From: Gemmatimonadota bacterium
Lineage (GTDB): Bacteria > Gemmatimonadota > Gemmatimonadetes > Gemmatimonadales > Gemmatimonadaceae
NCBI GenBank assembly: GCA_028287225.1
Contig: JAQBPZ010000250.1
Location: 1 to 12,123, forward strand
Direction: 5' to 3'
Length of the DNA stretch: 12,123 bases
The notes under the pieces were generated by a model. The model had not been told where the DNA came from and searched no databases. It worked only from the letters and a program-made list of their open reading frames with translations. Numbering within the stretch: the first letter of the stretch is position 1; every line of letters begins with the position of its first letter. Positions 5,545-12,123 of the stretch are shown here, one piece after another. The translations under genes and the position numbers were made by a program.

Positions 5545-6345
5545 ATGTCCAACACACTTGTTCCGCTCGCGCCTGCCCGCCTGACGGCGCGCCCGGACCG
5601 GCCGGGCGCGTCTCCCAACCGGCTGCTGGGCATCCTCGCCCGCGAGGCACCGGCCGACGCCGACTGGTTCGCGCTCGGTGCGGAACCGGTGCTGCTCCGG
5701 CAGGGGGAGATCCTCGCGAAGGCGGGTGATCCGATCGAGCACGTCTGGTTCCCGGAATGCGCCGTCCTCTCCGTCATCTGCGAGATGATGAACGGCGACG
5801 GCGTCGAGATCGGCACGGTGGGGCTGGAGGGAATGGCCAGCCCGACCACCTTCCTGGGCCTCGCCGCCAGCCCGCACCTGATCCTTGCCCAGGTTCCCGG
5901 CCCCGCCCTCCGCATCAGCGCCCCACTGCTCGCCCGCGAGGTGCTCGTCCGGCCGGCGCTCCATCGGCTGCTCAGCCTCTACACCTGCGAGTACCTCTCG
6001 CAGGTTGCGCAGACCGCCGCCTGCAATCGTCTGCACGGCATCGAGCAGCGGTGTGCGCGCTGGCTCCTCATGACCCACGACCGCGTGGAACGCGCGCCGG
6101 TGATCCGCCTCACCCACGCCTACCTCGCCGTCATGCTCGGCGTCTGGCGGCCCTCCGCGACCGCCGCCGTCGGCGTGCTGCAGAAGGCCGGCATCGTCGA
6201 GTCCCGCCGCGGCACGATCCGCGTGCTCGACCGCGCCCGCCTCGAAGCCGCCTCCTGCGAGTGCTACGAGACGGTCAGCAATGCCCTCGGCCGGTTCTCG
6301 CTGAGGGAAGGGGAAGCTCCGGCGCTGGGCAGTTGGAGGGTTTGA
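5545..6345 (+). CDS. CRP/FNR-like transcriptional regulator
   Basis: 266-residue two-domain regulator. The N-terminal part (about 27-145) is a cyclic-nucleotide-binding-type beta-roll: LRQGEILAKAGDPIEHVWFP (51-70), then DGVEIGTVGLEGMA (85-98). A linker helix (about 145-182; QTAACNRLHGIEQRCARWLL) leads to the winged helix-turn-helix (LTHAYLAVMLGVWRPSATAAVGVLQKAGIVESRRG, about 189-223) and the conserved tail ASCECYE (236-242). The effector loop carries VGLEGMASPTTFLG rather than the GE-x-A-L and R-S/T-A phosphate-binding pattern of CRP, so cAMP binding is not supported; no iron-sulfur cysteines of FNR type are seen at the N-terminus. The ligand is unknown. ATG at 5545 is preceded by GGAGG, but 11 bases away; GTG at 5506 is an alternative start. 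ybaK follows 73 bp downstream on the same strand and could be co-transcribed. Confidence 0.92.
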   Translation: MSNTLVPLAPARLTARPDRPGASPNRLLGILAREAPADADWFALGAEPVLLRQGEILAKAGDPIEHVWFPECAVLSVICEMMNGDGVEIGTVGLEGMASPTTFLGLAASPHLILAQVPGPALRISAPLLAREVLVRPALHRLLSLYTCEYLSQVAQTAACNRLHGIEQRCARWLLMTHDRVERAPVIRLTHAYLAVMLGVWRPSATAAVGVLQKAGIVESRRGTIRVLDRARLEAASCECYETVSNALGRFSLREGEAPALGSWRV

Positions 6346-6418
6346 CCGGACCAGTGCCGCATCGTCACGGATCTCGCGCCGCGGTTCGCGTCCTTCGCCT
6401 GAGGCACGCCGTCTCCAC

Positions 6419-6907
6419 GTGACGCCCGCCATCCTCGCGGCCGAACGCGCGAAGGTCGCGCATCGCGTGCTGTCGTACGAGCACGATCCGTCCGCGCCCG
6501 CCTACGGACCGGAGGCCGCCGCGGCGCTTGGCCTGAGCCCCGGTTCGGTGTTCAAGACGCTCGTCATCGCGCTGGAGGGGGCCCCGCGCCCCGGTGCGCT
6601 CGCGGTCGCACTGGTGCCGGTGAGCCACCAGCTCGACCTCAAGGCCGCCGCCCGCGCACTCGGCGCCCGCCGCGCCGCGATGGCCGATGCAGCCGCCGCC
6701 GAACGCTCCTCCGGATACGTGGCCGGCGGCATCAGCCCGCTGGGCCAGCGAAAGGCACTCCCCACCGTGATCGACGCCAGCGCACTCGCCCTGGCCGAGG
6801 TCTTCGTGAGCGCCGGCCGTCGTGGACTGGAGATCGCCCTCGCGCCAGCCGACCTGGCGCGGCTCACCAACGCGGTGACGGCGGAGATCGCGAAGAAAAA
6901 CGAGTGA
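6419..6907 (+). CDS. ybaK: YbaK/EbsC family Cys-tRNA(Pro) deacylase
   Basis: 162-residue single-domain protein of the YbaK/ProX editing family, which hydrolyses misacylated Cys-tRNA(Pro) made by prolyl-tRNA synthetase. It acts in trans in the cytoplasm. Key signatures are present: the essential lysine in SVFKTLV (K46) and the glycine-rich GGISPLGQRKALPT (103-116), which forms the active-site floor; YEHDP (20-24) is the usual N-terminal strand. Length is normal. The start is GTG at 6419, placing conserved sequence (AKVAHRVLSYEHD) a few residues in; no in-frame ATG is available. The Shine-Dalgarno is weak (GAGG 14 bases upstream). The final codons AAC GAG TGA lie inside a heptamer repeat shared, inverted, with the end of the convergent uvrA2 gene. 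Confidence 0.94.
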   Translation: MTPAILAAERAKVAHRVLSYEHDPSAPAYGPEAAAALGLSPGSVFKTLVIALEGAPRPGALAVALVPVSHQLDLKAAARALGARRAAMADAAAAERSSGYVAGGISPLGQRKALPTVIDASALALAEVFVSAGRRGLEIALAPADLARLTNAVTAEIAKKNE

Positions 6908-7105
6908 CGAGCAACGAGTAGGAACAGCGTGGCGTCCGGGGCGGATGTCATCCCGCGCGCACCGCGCGTTGGGAACTACCGTGCCTGCGGACAGGCCAGC
7001 CGCTCTATCGGGATGCAGGGTCCCAACATCCGCTGCGCGGCTGTGGGATGACCTCCGCCCGGGACGCCCCTCGACTTACTCGTTACTCGTTACTCGTTAC
7101 TCGTT
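6899..7105. repeat. Convergent heptamer repeats forming the outer arms of an intergenic palindrome
   Basis: On the left, AACGAGT, GACGAGC and AACGAGT stand in tandem (6899-6919). On the right, ACTCGTT is repeated four times (7078-7105). ACTCGTT is the reverse complement of AACGAGT, so the left 21 bases can pair with three right-hand copies at 19 of 21 positions. The left array begins inside the last codons of ybaK. The right array covers the last codons of uvrA2, so both proteins end Asn-Glu-stop from the same heptamer. Confidence 0.85.
6931..7068. repeat. 138-bp imperfect palindromic element (MITE-like), GTCATCCC...GGGATGAC
   Basis: Arms 6931-6954 and 7045-7068 match as inverted repeats at 22 of 24 positions and include GTCATCCC / GGGATGAC. 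A second inner pair, GTTGGGA (6968-6974) / TCCCAAC (7021-7027), continues the symmetry. From memory, GC-rich soil bacteria often carry many dispersed hairpins beginning GTCATCCCGAGCG; this looks like a diverged relative. Placed between convergent genes, it would also act as a two-way transcription barrier. Confidence 0.75.
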
Positions 7106-9670
7106 ATGTCCTTGCATGTACCGCGCGAGATACGGCGCCGTGCGGCTCCTCTTCGCGCGGGCCACGTGGGCCGGTGGTCCGCTCACCACGATCTCGCCCC
7201 CTTCGTCGCCGGCGCCCGGTCCGATGTCGATGACGTGGTCGCTGTGCGCGACGACGTGCATGTCGTGCTCCACGACGATCACCGTGTTGCCGGCCGCCAC
7301 GAGTCCGTCGAGCTGCGTGACGAGCTTCTCCACGTCCGAGGGATGGAGGCCCGTCGTCGGCTCGTCGAGGATGTAGAGGGTGTTGCCGCGCTGCATGCGC
7401 TGAAGCTCCGACGCCAGCTTGATGCGCTGCGCCTCGCCCCCGGACAGCTCGGTGGCCGGCTGACCCAGCCGGAGGTAGCCCAGCCCCACCTCGCGCAGCA
7501 CGCCGAGCGAGCGCTGGACGTGCGGCTCGTCGGCGAAGAACTCCCACGCAGTGTCCACCGTCATGCGCAGCACGTCGGCGATGGTGCGGTCGCGGTAGGT
7601 GATCTCCAGCGTCTTCGCGTTGTATCGCGTCCCCTCGCACACCGGACACGGCGCGTACACGCTCGGCAGGAACAGGAGCTCCACGCAGACGAACCCCTCG
7701 CCCTCGCAGTGCTCGCAGCGGCCCTTCGCGACGTTGAACGAGAAGCGTCCCGCGTCGTAGCGCCGTGCGCGCGCGGTCTTCGTGGCCGCGAACAGCTTGC
7801 GCACGTGGTCGAACAGCCCCGTGTACGTGGCGAGGTTGGAGCGCGGGGTGCGCCCGATCGGACGCTGGTCGACGCGCACGAGGCGGCGGATCTGGTCCAT
7901 CCCCGCCGCGATGTGGCCGCCCACTGCACCAACGGCGTCGGCTTCGTGCTCGTCGCCCTCCTCCGCCTCGGCGTGCACCGCGACGCCGAGGTGCTTCGAC
8001 ACCAGCTCCACGAGCGACTGGCTCACGAGGCTGGACTTCCCGGAGCCCGAGACGCCGGTGACGCTCGTGAACACGCCGAGGGGGAAGTCGACGTCGAGCC
8101 CGTTGAGATTGTTGCGCCTCACCCCCTCCAGGCGCAGCACCCCGGATGGCGCGCGAGGCACCCGATCGAGTACCATGGAGCTCCGCGCGGCGGGAAATAG
8201 ATGGCGCGCCGTCTGCGAGCGTTCCACCGTCGCCAGCCCCTGCGGGGGGCCGCTGTAGAGCACCTCGCCGCCCTGCTCGCCCGCCGCCGGCCCCACGTCC
8301 ACGATCCAGTCGGCACGCCGGATCACGTCGAGCTCGTGCTCCACCACGAACAGCGAGTTCCCCGACGCCTTGAGCCGGTCCAGCGCGACGAGCAGCGCCT
8401 CGGTGTCCGCGGGGTGCAGCCCCGCCGACGGCTCGTCCAGCACGTACACCACGCCGAACAGGTTGGAGCGCACCTGCGTCGCGAGCCGCAGCCGCTGCAG
8501 CTCGCCGGGCGAGAGCGTCGGCGTGCTGCGCTCCAGCGAGAGGTAGCCGAGGCCGAGGTCCAGCAGCACGCCGAGGCGCGCGACGAGGTCCTGCGCGATG
8601 CGCTGCGCGGCGATGACCTGCTCGGGATGCGCCTCCGCCTTCCGGCGGTGCGTCGGAGGCCCGCCTTCCGCCGCCGTGCGCAGCAGGGCATCCAGCCGGC
8701 TGAGGGGCAGCCGCGAGAACTCGGCGATGTCCAGCCCCGCGAAGGTCACCGACAGCGACTCGCGGCGCAGCCGCTTGCCCCCGCACACCGGACAGTCGCT
8801 GGCCACCATGTACTGCGCGACGCGCTTCCGCATCGAGGCGCTCTGGCTCGTGGCGAAGGTCTGCATCACGTAGCGCCGCGCGCTGGTGAAGGTGCCCATG
8901 TAGTCGATGGGCTCCTTGCGCCGGATCGCCTGCTTCACCTCGGCGATGGAGTAGCCGGCGTATACCGGCACGCTCGGCTGCTCCTCGGTGAAGAGGATCC
9001 ACTGCCGGTCCTTCTTCGGGAGGTCCCGCCACGGCACGTCCACGTCGTAGCCGAGCGTCGTGAGGATGTCGCGGAGGTTCTGGCCCTGCCATGCCGTGGG
9101 CCACGCGGCGATGGCGCGCTCGCGGATCGTCAGCGAGGGGTCGGGCACCATGGACGCCTCGGTCACCTCGTAGACCTTGCCGAGCCCATGGCAGTTCGGG
9201 CACGCCCCTTCCGGCGTGTTCGGCGAGAAGGCCTCCGCGTAGATGATCCGCTGGCCCCTGGGGTAGTCGCCGGCGCGCGAATACAGCATGCGCACCAGGT
9301 TGGAGAGGGTCGTGACGCTCCCCACCGAGGAGCGCGAGGTGGGCGACCCGCGCTGCTGCTGCAGCGCGACGGCGGGGGGCAGCCCCTCGATGGAGTCGAC
9401 CTCGGGGATGCCCATCTGGTCGAAGAGCCGGCGCGCGTACGGCGCCACCGACTCGAGGTAGCGCCGCTGCGCCTCCGCGTACAGGGTTCCGAAGGCGAGG
9501 GACGACTTGCCGGATCCCGACACTCCGGTGAACACCACCAGCGCATCGCGCGGGATGTCGAGGTCCACGTTCTTGAGGTTGTGCTCGCGCGCGCCCCGGA
9601 CGTGGACGAATCCCGTGGAATCCCTGGTCGCGCTGGTGCGGGCAAAGGGGTTTCTTTCAGTTGGGGCCAT
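7097..9670 (-). CDS. uvrA2: UvrA-like ABC ATPase of the UvrA2 type (no UvrB-binding domain)
   Basis: 857-residue twin-cassette ATPase of the UvrA family, a DNA-damage-binding protein. NBD1: Walker A GVSGSGKSS (49-57), signature LSPGELQ (386-392) and Walker B LDEPSAGLH (411-419). NBD2: Walker A GVSGSGKSS (539-547), signature LSGGEAQ (742-748) and Walker B LDEPTTGLH (768-776). Zinc sites: C157/C160 with C293/C296, and C652/C655 with C675/C678, the last being the DNA-binding finger. Canonical UvrA is about 940 residues; here the sequence passes almost directly from LVRMLYSRAGDYP (125-137) to FSPNTPEGACPNC (148-160), omitting the UvrB-interaction domain. This is the UvrA2 arrangement; some drug-resistance ABC proteins (DrrC) are also related. 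Its role could be lesion sensing or tolerance to DNA-binding compounds, not standard excision with UvrB. Start ATG 9670 has little Shine-Dalgarno. It diverges from the glycosyltransferase. Confidence 0.93.
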   Translation of the reverse strand: MAPTERNPFARTSATRDSTGFVHVRGAREHNLKNVDLDIPRDALVVFTGVSGSGKSSLAFGTLYAEAQRRYLESVAPYARRLFDQMGIPEVDSIEGLPPAVALQQQRGSPTSRSSVGSVTTLSNLVRMLYSRAGDYPRGQRIIYAEAFSPNTPEGACPNCHGLGKVYEVTEASMVPDPSLTIRERAIAAWPTAWQGQNLRDILTTLGYDVDVPWRDLPKKDRQWILFTEEQPSVPVYAGYSIAEVKQAIRRKEPIDYMGTFTSARRYVMQTFATSQSASMRKRVAQYMVASDCPVCGGKRLRRESLSVTFAGLDIAEFSRLPLSRLDALLRTAAEGGPPTHRRKAEAHPEQVIAAQRIAQDLVARLGVLLDLGLGYLSLERSTPTLSPGELQRLRLATQVRSNLFGVVYVLDEPSAGLHPADTEALLVALDRLKASGNSLFVVEHELDVIRRADWIVDVGPAAGEQGGEVLYSGPPQGLATVERSQTARHLFPAARSSMVLDRVPRAPSGVLRLEGVRRNNLNGLDVDFPLGVFTSVTGVSGSGKSSLVSQSLVELVSKHLGVAVHAEAEEGDEHEADAVGAVGGHIAAGMDQIRRLVRVDQRPIGRTPRSNLATYTGLFDHVRKLFAATKTARARRYDAGRFSFNVAKGRCEHCEGEGFVCVELLFLPSVYAPCPVCEGTRYNAKTLEITYRDRTIADVLRMTVDTAWEFFADEPHVQRSLGVLREVGLGYLRLGQPATELSGGEAQRIKLASELQRMQRGNTLYILDEPTTGLHPSDVEKLVTQLDGLVAAGNTVIVVEHDMHVVAHSDHVIDIGPGAGDEGGEIVVSGPPAHVARAKRSRTAPYLARYMQGHNE

Positions 9671-9675
9671 GGCCC

Positions 9676-9708
9676 GTGGCGCGTCGCGATAAATGCGCCA
9701 CGCGCCAC
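9676..9708. promoter_or_regulatory. AT-centred palindrome immediately upstream of uvrA2 (possible operator)
   Basis: GTGGCGCGT (9676-9684) and ACGCGCCAC (9700-9708) are exact inverted repeats. Inside, GCG/CGC pairs after one mismatch, leaving the centre ATAAATG. It lies 5 bases upstream of the uvrA2 ATG. The centre is the only AT-rich spot in the 176-bp divergent region and could supply a -10 (TTTATC on the minus strand). It may be an operator or a 5' mRNA stem. Confidence 0.45.
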
Positions 9709-9723
9709 TCGAGGCTGGACGCA

Positions 9724-9747
9724 CCGCGGATGGAATGCGGTCCGCGG
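9724..9747. repeat. Second inverted repeat in the uvrA2/glycosyltransferase divergent region
   Basis: CCGCGGA (9724-9730) and TCCGCGG (9741-9747) are exact inverted repeats with a 10-base spacer. Its function is unknown; in such GC-rich DNA a 7-bp match is weak evidence by itself. Confidence 0.3.
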
Positions 9748-9846
9748 GGGCGCGGCAGGTCAGTGTGCCCGTCTGCCCCGGCGTCACGGCCGAGGCGGCA
9801 TGCGATTCGCATTCGTGATGGCCAAATCCGCATCATTCGGAGCTCG

Positions 9847-12123
9847 ATGAGTCAGGTTGTCCAGGACGAGAAGCGGGAGCGGCTGACGCGCATCGTCGCG
9901 GCGGCGAGCCTGGCGGCATCGTCGATCTACATCGTGTGGCGCTGGGGGTGGACACTGGACACGGGAGCCCTCTGGTTCTCCGTGCCGCTTGCCCTGGCCG
10001 AGACGCACGGCGTGCTCGTCGCGGTCCTGCTGACGTGTACCGCCTGGACGCTGCGCCAGCGCGCCCCGCGCCCCGCCCTGCCCGGTCGCACGGTGGACGT
10101 CTTCGTCACCGTCGCCGACGAGCCGCTGGCGACGATTCGCAAGACCGCGCTGGCGGCGCGCGAGATCCGCTATCCGCACACCACCTGGCTGCTCGACGAC
10201 GGACATCGCGAGGAGCTGCGCGTGGTGGCCGACGAGATCGGCATCCGCTACCTGCGCCGCGACGATCGCTCGCATGGCAAGGCGGGCAACCTCAATCACG
10301 CACTCCAGCACTCGAGCGGGGAGTTCATCCTCCAGCTCGACGCCGACAACGTGGCGCTGCCGCAGATCGTGGATCGCCTCATCGGCCACTTCGAGGACGA
10401 GCAGGTCGCGTTCGTGCAGTCGCCGCAGGACTTCTACAACACCGACGCCTTCAGCGACGACACGAGCGCGGGCAGACGGCAGCTCTGGGGCGACCAGCAG
10501 CTGTTCTTCAACGTGCTCCAGCCGGGAAAGGACCGCGCCAACGCGGCGGTCTTCGTGGGAAGCTGCGCCATGCTCCGCCGTGCGGCGCTCGACGACGTGG
10601 GGGGCTTCGGGACGCACACGGGGACGATGGGCACGGAGACGTCAATCCTGCTGCACGCGCGGGGCTGGCGCTCCGCGTACGTCAACGAGAACCTCGCCTT
10701 CGGGCTGGCTCCCTCCACCGCGCACGCCTACCAGATGCAGCAGCTGCATCGGGCGCAGGGCGGGATGGAGCTGCTGCGCCGGTATCCGCCCCTGGCCCTG
10801 CCCGGGCTGACGCGCACGCAGCGGCTGGAATACTTCGAGACGCTCACCGCGCCCCTCGGCAGCGTGCAGCGCGTCATCCTCTACCTCACCCCGATCGTCT
10901 TCCTCACCACCGGCGTGTTTCCCGTCCGCGCCAGCGTCGGGGTGTTCGCGGCGTTCTTCGTGCCGGCCGCACTGCTGCGCGCGGCGAGCTTCAAGCTGCT
11001 CACCCGCGGCCAGGGATCCCTCCTGCTCGCGGACCGCTACTGGATGGCGAAGTTCTTCACGCACCTGATCTCGGTGCGCGCGTACTTCACGGCGCGGCGG
11101 CTCAGCTTCCGCCCGCAGGCGGAGAAGGGCGCGGCGGTGCCGCTGCGCACCGTGGCCCCGCAGCTCGCGCTCCTCGGCCTTACCGCGGTGGCCCTCGCCT
11201 GGGCGACGTACGCGCGCACGCTCGGCTACAGCGCCGAGGTGCCGGGGTGGGGGCTGCTCGCCCTGTTCGGCGCGGTCGCGCTGGCGCTGTGGCACGCCGG
11301 CCTCGCGGCGCACGTGGTCCAGCTCTCGCTCGCGGGCCGCCATCGCCGTGCCGAGCACCGCTTCGCCGAGTCGCTCTCCGTCGCGCTGCGCGTGATGCGC
11401 GCCGATGGCAAGCTGTCGTCCACCGACATCGCCGTCACGGACGACCTCACGGCTACCGGGCTGGCGCTGCGCTGCATGTACGCCATCCCGGAAGGCGCCC
11501 GCGTGGAGCTGAGCCTTCCGCTCAGCAGCGGCGAGGTGCACGTGCGCGGCCACGTGGTGCGCCACGCCACGAGCGAGACGCAGCTCGGGACGGTGCACCT
11601 GGCCGGCGTCGAGTTCGACGGGATCAGCCGCGAGACGCGGGACGCGATCGAGCTGCACTGCGCCCAGCACGCGATGCCCCTGGACCAGCAGCGGCTCCGG
11701 CGCGGCTCCATGGGCGCCGCGGCGATCGGCCGCCTGCGCGACCTGCGCGGCGAACGGCGCGTGGAGGTCGGCATGCCCGCCCGCGTCTTCGCCGGCGCCG
11801 AGGCGTCGGCCGACGACCTTGGCGTGGGCCTGCTCGAGGACGTGAGCCCGCGCGGCGGCCGGGTGCTGCTGGACCACCCGGTCACCGAAGGCACGCACAT
11901 CACCCTCCAGATCCCCGGGAGCACCGTCCGGGCGAGCGGTCGGGTGGTCTTCGTGCACGCGCTGGAGACCGGCCTCGGCATGCGGTTCGTGGCCGGCTTC
12001 CAGACGGACGCGGGCGACGGTGGATCCCGCGCACCCGCTCCGGCCACCGCGCCATGGTATGCGGCCGTCCTGCGCCTGGCGGCCCGCACCACCAGCGCGG
12101 CGGCCACCGGCTCCGCCGCAGCG
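9847..12123 (+). CDS. BcsA-like family 2 glycosyltransferase with tandem PilZ-like domains, cut by right edge
   Basis: 759 codons from ATG 9847, open to the edge. Relatives polymerise sugar nucleotides and export the glycan through the inner membrane under cyclic-di-GMP control. Order: two membrane segments (about 15-33 and 42-69); cytoplasmic GT-A domain with DDG (117-119) and DAD (165-167); GSCAMLRRAALDDVGGFG (238-255); then four hydrophobic segments (about 341-360, 364-380, 434-455, 467-491); PilZ-like 1 (about 497-605); PilZ-like 2 (about 633-718); and an Ala/Pro-rich tail. The TED position reads GTET (262-265), and QxxRW reads QLHRA (299-303), so the presumed catalytic Asp and acceptor-stacking Trp are absent. 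PilZ 1 has RxxxR (501-505) but D-x-T-x-x-G (533-538). PilZ 2 has DVSPRG (665-670) without a clear RxxxR. GGAG lies 4 bases before ATG. Substrate is unknown; calling it cellulose synthase would be unsafe. Confidence 0.9.
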   Translation, partial: MSQVVQDEKRERLTRIVAAASLAASSIYIVWRWGWTLDTGALWFSVPLALAETHGVLVAVLLTCTAWTLRQRAPRPALPGRTVDVFVTVADEPLATIRKTALAAREIRYPHTTWLLDDGHREELRVVADEIGIRYLRRDDRSHGKAGNLNHALQHSSGEFILQLDADNVALPQIVDRLIGHFEDEQVAFVQSPQDFYNTDAFSDDTSAGRRQLWGDQQLFFNVLQPGKDRANAAVFVGSCAMLRRAALDDVGGFGTHTGTMGTETSILLHARGWRSAYVNENLAFGLAPSTAHAYQMQQLHRAQGGMELLRRYPPLALPGLTRTQRLEYFETLTAPLGSVQRVILYLTPIVFLTTGVFPVRASVGVFAAFFVPAALLRAASFKLLTRGQGSLLLADRYWMAKFFTHLISVRAYFTARRLSFRPQAEKGAAVPLRTVAPQLALLGLTAVALAWATYARTLGYSAEVPGWGLLALFGAVALALWHAGLAAHVVQLSLAGRHRRAEHRFAESLSVALRVMRADGKLSSTDIAVTDDLTATGLALRCMYAIPEGARVELSLPLSSGEVHVRGHVVRHATSETQLGTVHLAGVEFDGISRETRDAIELHCAQHAMPLDQQRLRRGSMGAAAIGRLRDLRGERRVEVGMPARVFAGAEASADDLGVGLLEDVSPRGGRVLLDHPVTEGTHITLQIPGSTVRASGRVVFVHALETGLGMRFVAGFQTDAGDGGSRAPAPATAPWYAAVLRLAARTTSAAATGSAAA

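Noticed and set aside
7076..7106. CRISPR-like array
   Set aside because: The repeats are contiguous 7-mers with no spacers and no cas genes, so this is a tandem repeat.
7106..9850. Long plus-strand frames opposite uvrA2
   Set aside because: They are antisense to a fully motif-supported UvrA2; no independent evidence for coding.
10642..12107. Minus-strand frames opposite the glycosyltransferase
   Set aside because: They are shadows of a well-supported GT2/PilZ gene; Arg/Ala/His-rich with no domain.
9847..12123. Annotation as an active cellulose synthase (bcsA)
   Set aside because: The TED Asp and QxxRW Trp are replaced and no bcsB, bcsZ or bcsC is visible in the window, so only a BcsA-like GT2 call is supported.

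Overview
This is a very GC-rich bacterial window. It holds eight protein-coding genes, two of them cut by the window edges, two tRNA genes and several well-formed hairpins. Both tRNAs have anticodons for GC-ending codons (Ala-CGC, Gln-CTG), neither encodes its CCA end, and third codon positions are overwhelmingly G or C. A class II photolyase, a divergent CRP-like regulator of the 'ASCECY' tail type and long intergenic palindromes beginning GTCATCCC would suit Gemmatimonadota or a similar soil phylum. That assignment is an impression from memory; no marker gene here settles it.

Layout. 1-817 (-): a threonine/serine dehydratase running off the left edge. 898-2325 (-): class II CPD photolyase, with a strong terminator between it and the dehydratase. 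2411-2780 (+): a sigma70-type promoter, a leader hairpin, tRNA-Ala(CGC), a possible short structured RNA and a Rho-independent terminator. 2927-4240 (-): an unrecognised lipoprotein with no standard start codon, followed by a perfect 17-bp hairpin. 4415-4541 (+): tRNA-Gln(CTG) and its terminator. 4799-5212 (+): a small NTF2/SnoaL-fold protein. 5545-6345 (+): a CRP/FNR-like regulator. 6419-6907 (+): a YbaK-type Cys-tRNA deacylase. 7097-9670 (-): a short UvrA paralogue of the UvrA2 type. 9847-12123 (+): a BcsA-like membrane glycosyltransferase with two PilZ-like domains, cut by the right edge.

The genes look mostly like independent units. Photolyase and UvrA2 are both linked to DNA damage but lie almost 5 kb apart on the minus strand with oppositely oriented genes between them, so no operon is implied. 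uvrA2 and the glycosyltransferase diverge from a 176-bp region holding an AT-centred palindrome. ybaK and uvrA2 converge on an imperfect palindrome of about 200 bp whose outer arms are heptamer repeats reaching into both stop codons.

The most unusual points are these. The cellulose-synthase-like glycosyltransferase has lost the Asp of TED and the Trp of QxxRW while keeping DDG and DAD. The convergent ybaK/uvrA2 gap carries a MITE-like palindrome nested inside heptamer repeats. A short, unannotated RNA may follow tRNA-Ala. The lipoprotein appears to need a CTG start. I found no CRISPR array, insertion sequence, toxin-antitoxin pair, phage gene or evident defence system.
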